Assembly (NCBI GenBank): GCA_965214795.1
Contig: OZ243976.1
Span: forward strand, 3,038,001-3,102,000
Direction of reading: 5' to 3'
DNA length: 64,000 nt
Source: JAJDXW01 sp965214795
GTDB taxonomy: Bacteria; Pseudomonadota; Gammaproteobacteria; HK1
This document shows, in pieces, positions 62,769-64,000 of the stretch. Both the position numbers and the translations under genes were made by a program. The notes beneath the pieces are model-generated. The model did no database searches, was not told the origin of the DNA, and was given only the letters and a program-made list of their open reading frames with translations. Positions within the stretch are counted from its first letter, which is position 1. Each line of letters begins with the position of its first letter.

Positions 62769-64000
62769 TTACTTCTTGTCGTCGCCGACTTCCTCGAACT
62801 CCGCGTCGACCACGTCGTCCGCGGCGGAGCCGCCTCCTCCCCCCCCGCCGGCAGACGCGGCCTGCCCCTCGTCCGCCTGCGCCTTCCGATAAGCCCGCTC
62901 CGCAAGCTTGCCGGAGCGCTCGGTGAGGGTCGCCATGCCGGCGTCGATCGCGTCCTTGTCGTCGCCCTGCACGGCCTGCTTCAGCGACTCGATCGCCTCC
63001 TCGACGGACTTTCGCTCCCCTTCCTCGACCTCGTCGCCGAGGTCCGCGAGCGACTTCTCGGCGGCGTGGATGAGCGCGTCGGCCTGGTTGCGGGCATCGA
63101 CCAGCTCGCGGAACTTCCGGTCTTCCTCGGCATGGGCCTCCGCGTCCTTGACCATCCGCTCGATCTCGTCATCGGAGAGCCCGCTCGAGGCACGGATGAC
63201 GATCGACTGCTCGCGCCGGGTCGCCTTGTCCTTCGCGGAGACGTTGAGGATGCCGTTCGCGTCGATGTCGAAGGTCACCTCGATCTGCGGGACCCCGCGC
63301 GGCGCGGGGGGGATGTCGGCGAGGTCGAAGCGCCCGAGCAGCTTGTTGTCCTGGGCGCGCTCGCGCTCGCCCTGCAGCACGTTCACGGTGACCGCGGTCT
63401 GGTTGTTGTCGGCGGTCGAGAACACCTGCTGGGCCTTGGTCGGGATGGTGGTGTTCTTCTCGATGAGCTTCGTCATCACCGCGCCGAGGGTCTCGATGCC
63501 GAGCGAAAGGGGCGTCACGTCGAGGAGCAGGACGTCTTTCACGTCCCCCGCGAGCACCCCGGCCTGGATCGCGGCCCCCATTGCGACCGCCTCGTCCGGA
63601 TTCACGTCCCGGCGCGGCTCGCGCCCGAATATGCCCTGGACTACCTCCTGCACCTTGGGCATCCGGGTCTGGCCACCGACCAGGATGACGTCGGAGACAT
63701 CCGCCGCGTTGAGCTTCGCGTCCTTGAGCGCGGTCTTGCACGGCTTGATCGTGCGCGCAACGAGCTCTTCGACGAGGGCCTCTAGCTTGGCCCGGGTGAG
63801 GCGGATGTTGAGGTGCTTCGGACCGCTCGCGTCGGCCGTGATGTACGGCAGGTTGACCTCGGTCTGCTGGCTCGAGGAGAGCTCGATCTTGGTCTTCTCC
63901 GCCGCCTCCTTCAGGCGCTGGAGGGCAAGCGGGTCGCTGTGAAGATCGATGCCGGCAGACTTGCGGAACTCGTCCGCGAGGTAGTCCATGATGCGCAGGT
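62769..64000 (-). CDS. dnaK: Chaperone protein DnaK (5' end outside window)
   Basis: C-terminal 410 residues of Hsp70. Visible: late nucleotide-binding domain (VILVGGQTRMPKVQEVVQ, NPDEAVAMGAAIQAGVL), the interdomain linker DVLLLDVTPLSLG, substrate-binding domain (IPTKAQQVFSTADNNQTAVT, EVTFDIDANGILNVSAKDKA), helical lid, and the acidic C-terminus (DAEFEEVGDDKK) with a Gly-rich spacer of eight Gly. The ATPase N-terminal part lies beyond the window edge. Confidence 0.96.
   Translation of the reverse strand, partial: LRIMDYLADEFRKSAGIDLHSDPLALQRLKEAAEKTKIELSSSQQTEVNLPYITADASGPKHLNIRLTRAKLEALVEELVARTIKPCKTALKDAKLNAADVSDVILVGGQTRMPKVQEVVQGIFGREPRRDVNPDEAVAMGAAIQAGVLAGDVKDVLLLDVTPLSLGIETLGAVMTKLIEKNTTIPTKAQQVFSTADNNQTAVTVNVLQGERERAQDNKLLGRFDLADIPPAPRGVPQIEVTFDIDANGILNVSAKDKATRREQSIVIRASSGLSDDEIERMVKDAEAHAEEDRKFRELVDARNQADALIHAAEKSLADLGDEVEEGERKSVEEAIESLKQAVQGDDKDAIDAGMATLTERSGKLAERAYRKAQADEGQAASAGGGGGGGSAADDVVDAEFEEVGDDKK

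Overview
The window is high-GC bacterial chromosome, most likely from a gammaproteobacterium. The right half carries gene orders typical of that class: rpsF-rpsR-(DUF2232)-rplI-dnaB-alr, recA-recX-alaS-lysC-tRNA-Ser, guaB-guaA-tadA with divergent xseA, and dnaK-dnaJ-dapB followed by greA-rlmE-ftsH-glmM-tpiA-secG. No rRNA, phage, plasmid origin or CRISPR array was seen. The species cannot be named from the sequence.

Left third (1-34 kb) is an accessory, catabolism-rich region. 1-2371 (minus) holds two short-chain dehydrogenases and a 2-hydroxyacid dehydrogenase in a tightly overlapping operon. 2654-4677 (plus) holds a pair of Dpp/Opp-type ABC ATPases. 4.9-9.1 kb is a graveyard: a broken Calx-beta/beta-barrel surface protein, an intact Rpn-family nuclease, a frameshifted Uma2 nuclease, and two broken VapBC-type toxin-antitoxin modules that meet at a junction. 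9.16-12.41 kb (minus) has a DegT-type aminotransferase and a second Dpp/Opp ATPase pair. 12.95-14.46 kb (plus) has an SDR and an RraA-like aldolase. 14.68-17.14 kb is a complete insertion sequence in a poly-C tract; its transposase joins a DruA (DUF4338) domain to an IS4-type DDE domain. 17.17-28.80 kb (minus) is a long run of same-strand genes: class V PLP enzyme, peptide-type permeases and binding protein, HyuA/HyuB, a PhnW-like aminotransferase and a 2-hydroxyacid dehydrogenase. Diverging from it are a GMC oxidoreductase and, further on (minus), an enolase-superfamily enzyme and a gamma-glutamyltransferase-like protein. The likely theme is uptake and breakdown of a small N-containing organic compound, through hydantoinase-type ring opening, transamination and keto/hydroxy-acid redox steps. 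The substrate is unknown.

Right half (34-64 kb) is housekeeping: cell wall (alr, glmM), replication and repair (dnaB, recA, recX, xseA), translation (rpsF, rpsR, rplI, alaS, tadA, tRNA-Ser, rlmE), purine synthesis (guaB, guaA), lysine/diaminopimelate synthesis (lysC, dapB), secretion (secG), proteostasis (ftsH, dnaJ, dnaK) and central metabolism (tpiA, gabD-like). Several genes usually found inside these blocks are not at their expected places: csrA, folP, carAB and the yhbY position.

Three repeat families run through the window. One is a palindromic repeat around GGTCGGAT...ATCCGACC, mostly in head-to-tail pairs, which supplies the last codons and stop of some genes. The second is a 177-222 bp MITE-like element with about 20 bp terminal inverted repeats (two full copies, one half copy). 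The third is a shorter, roughly 130-140 bp MITE-like element (two copies flanking the tRNA-Ser region). These repeats lie at many joins between gene blocks.
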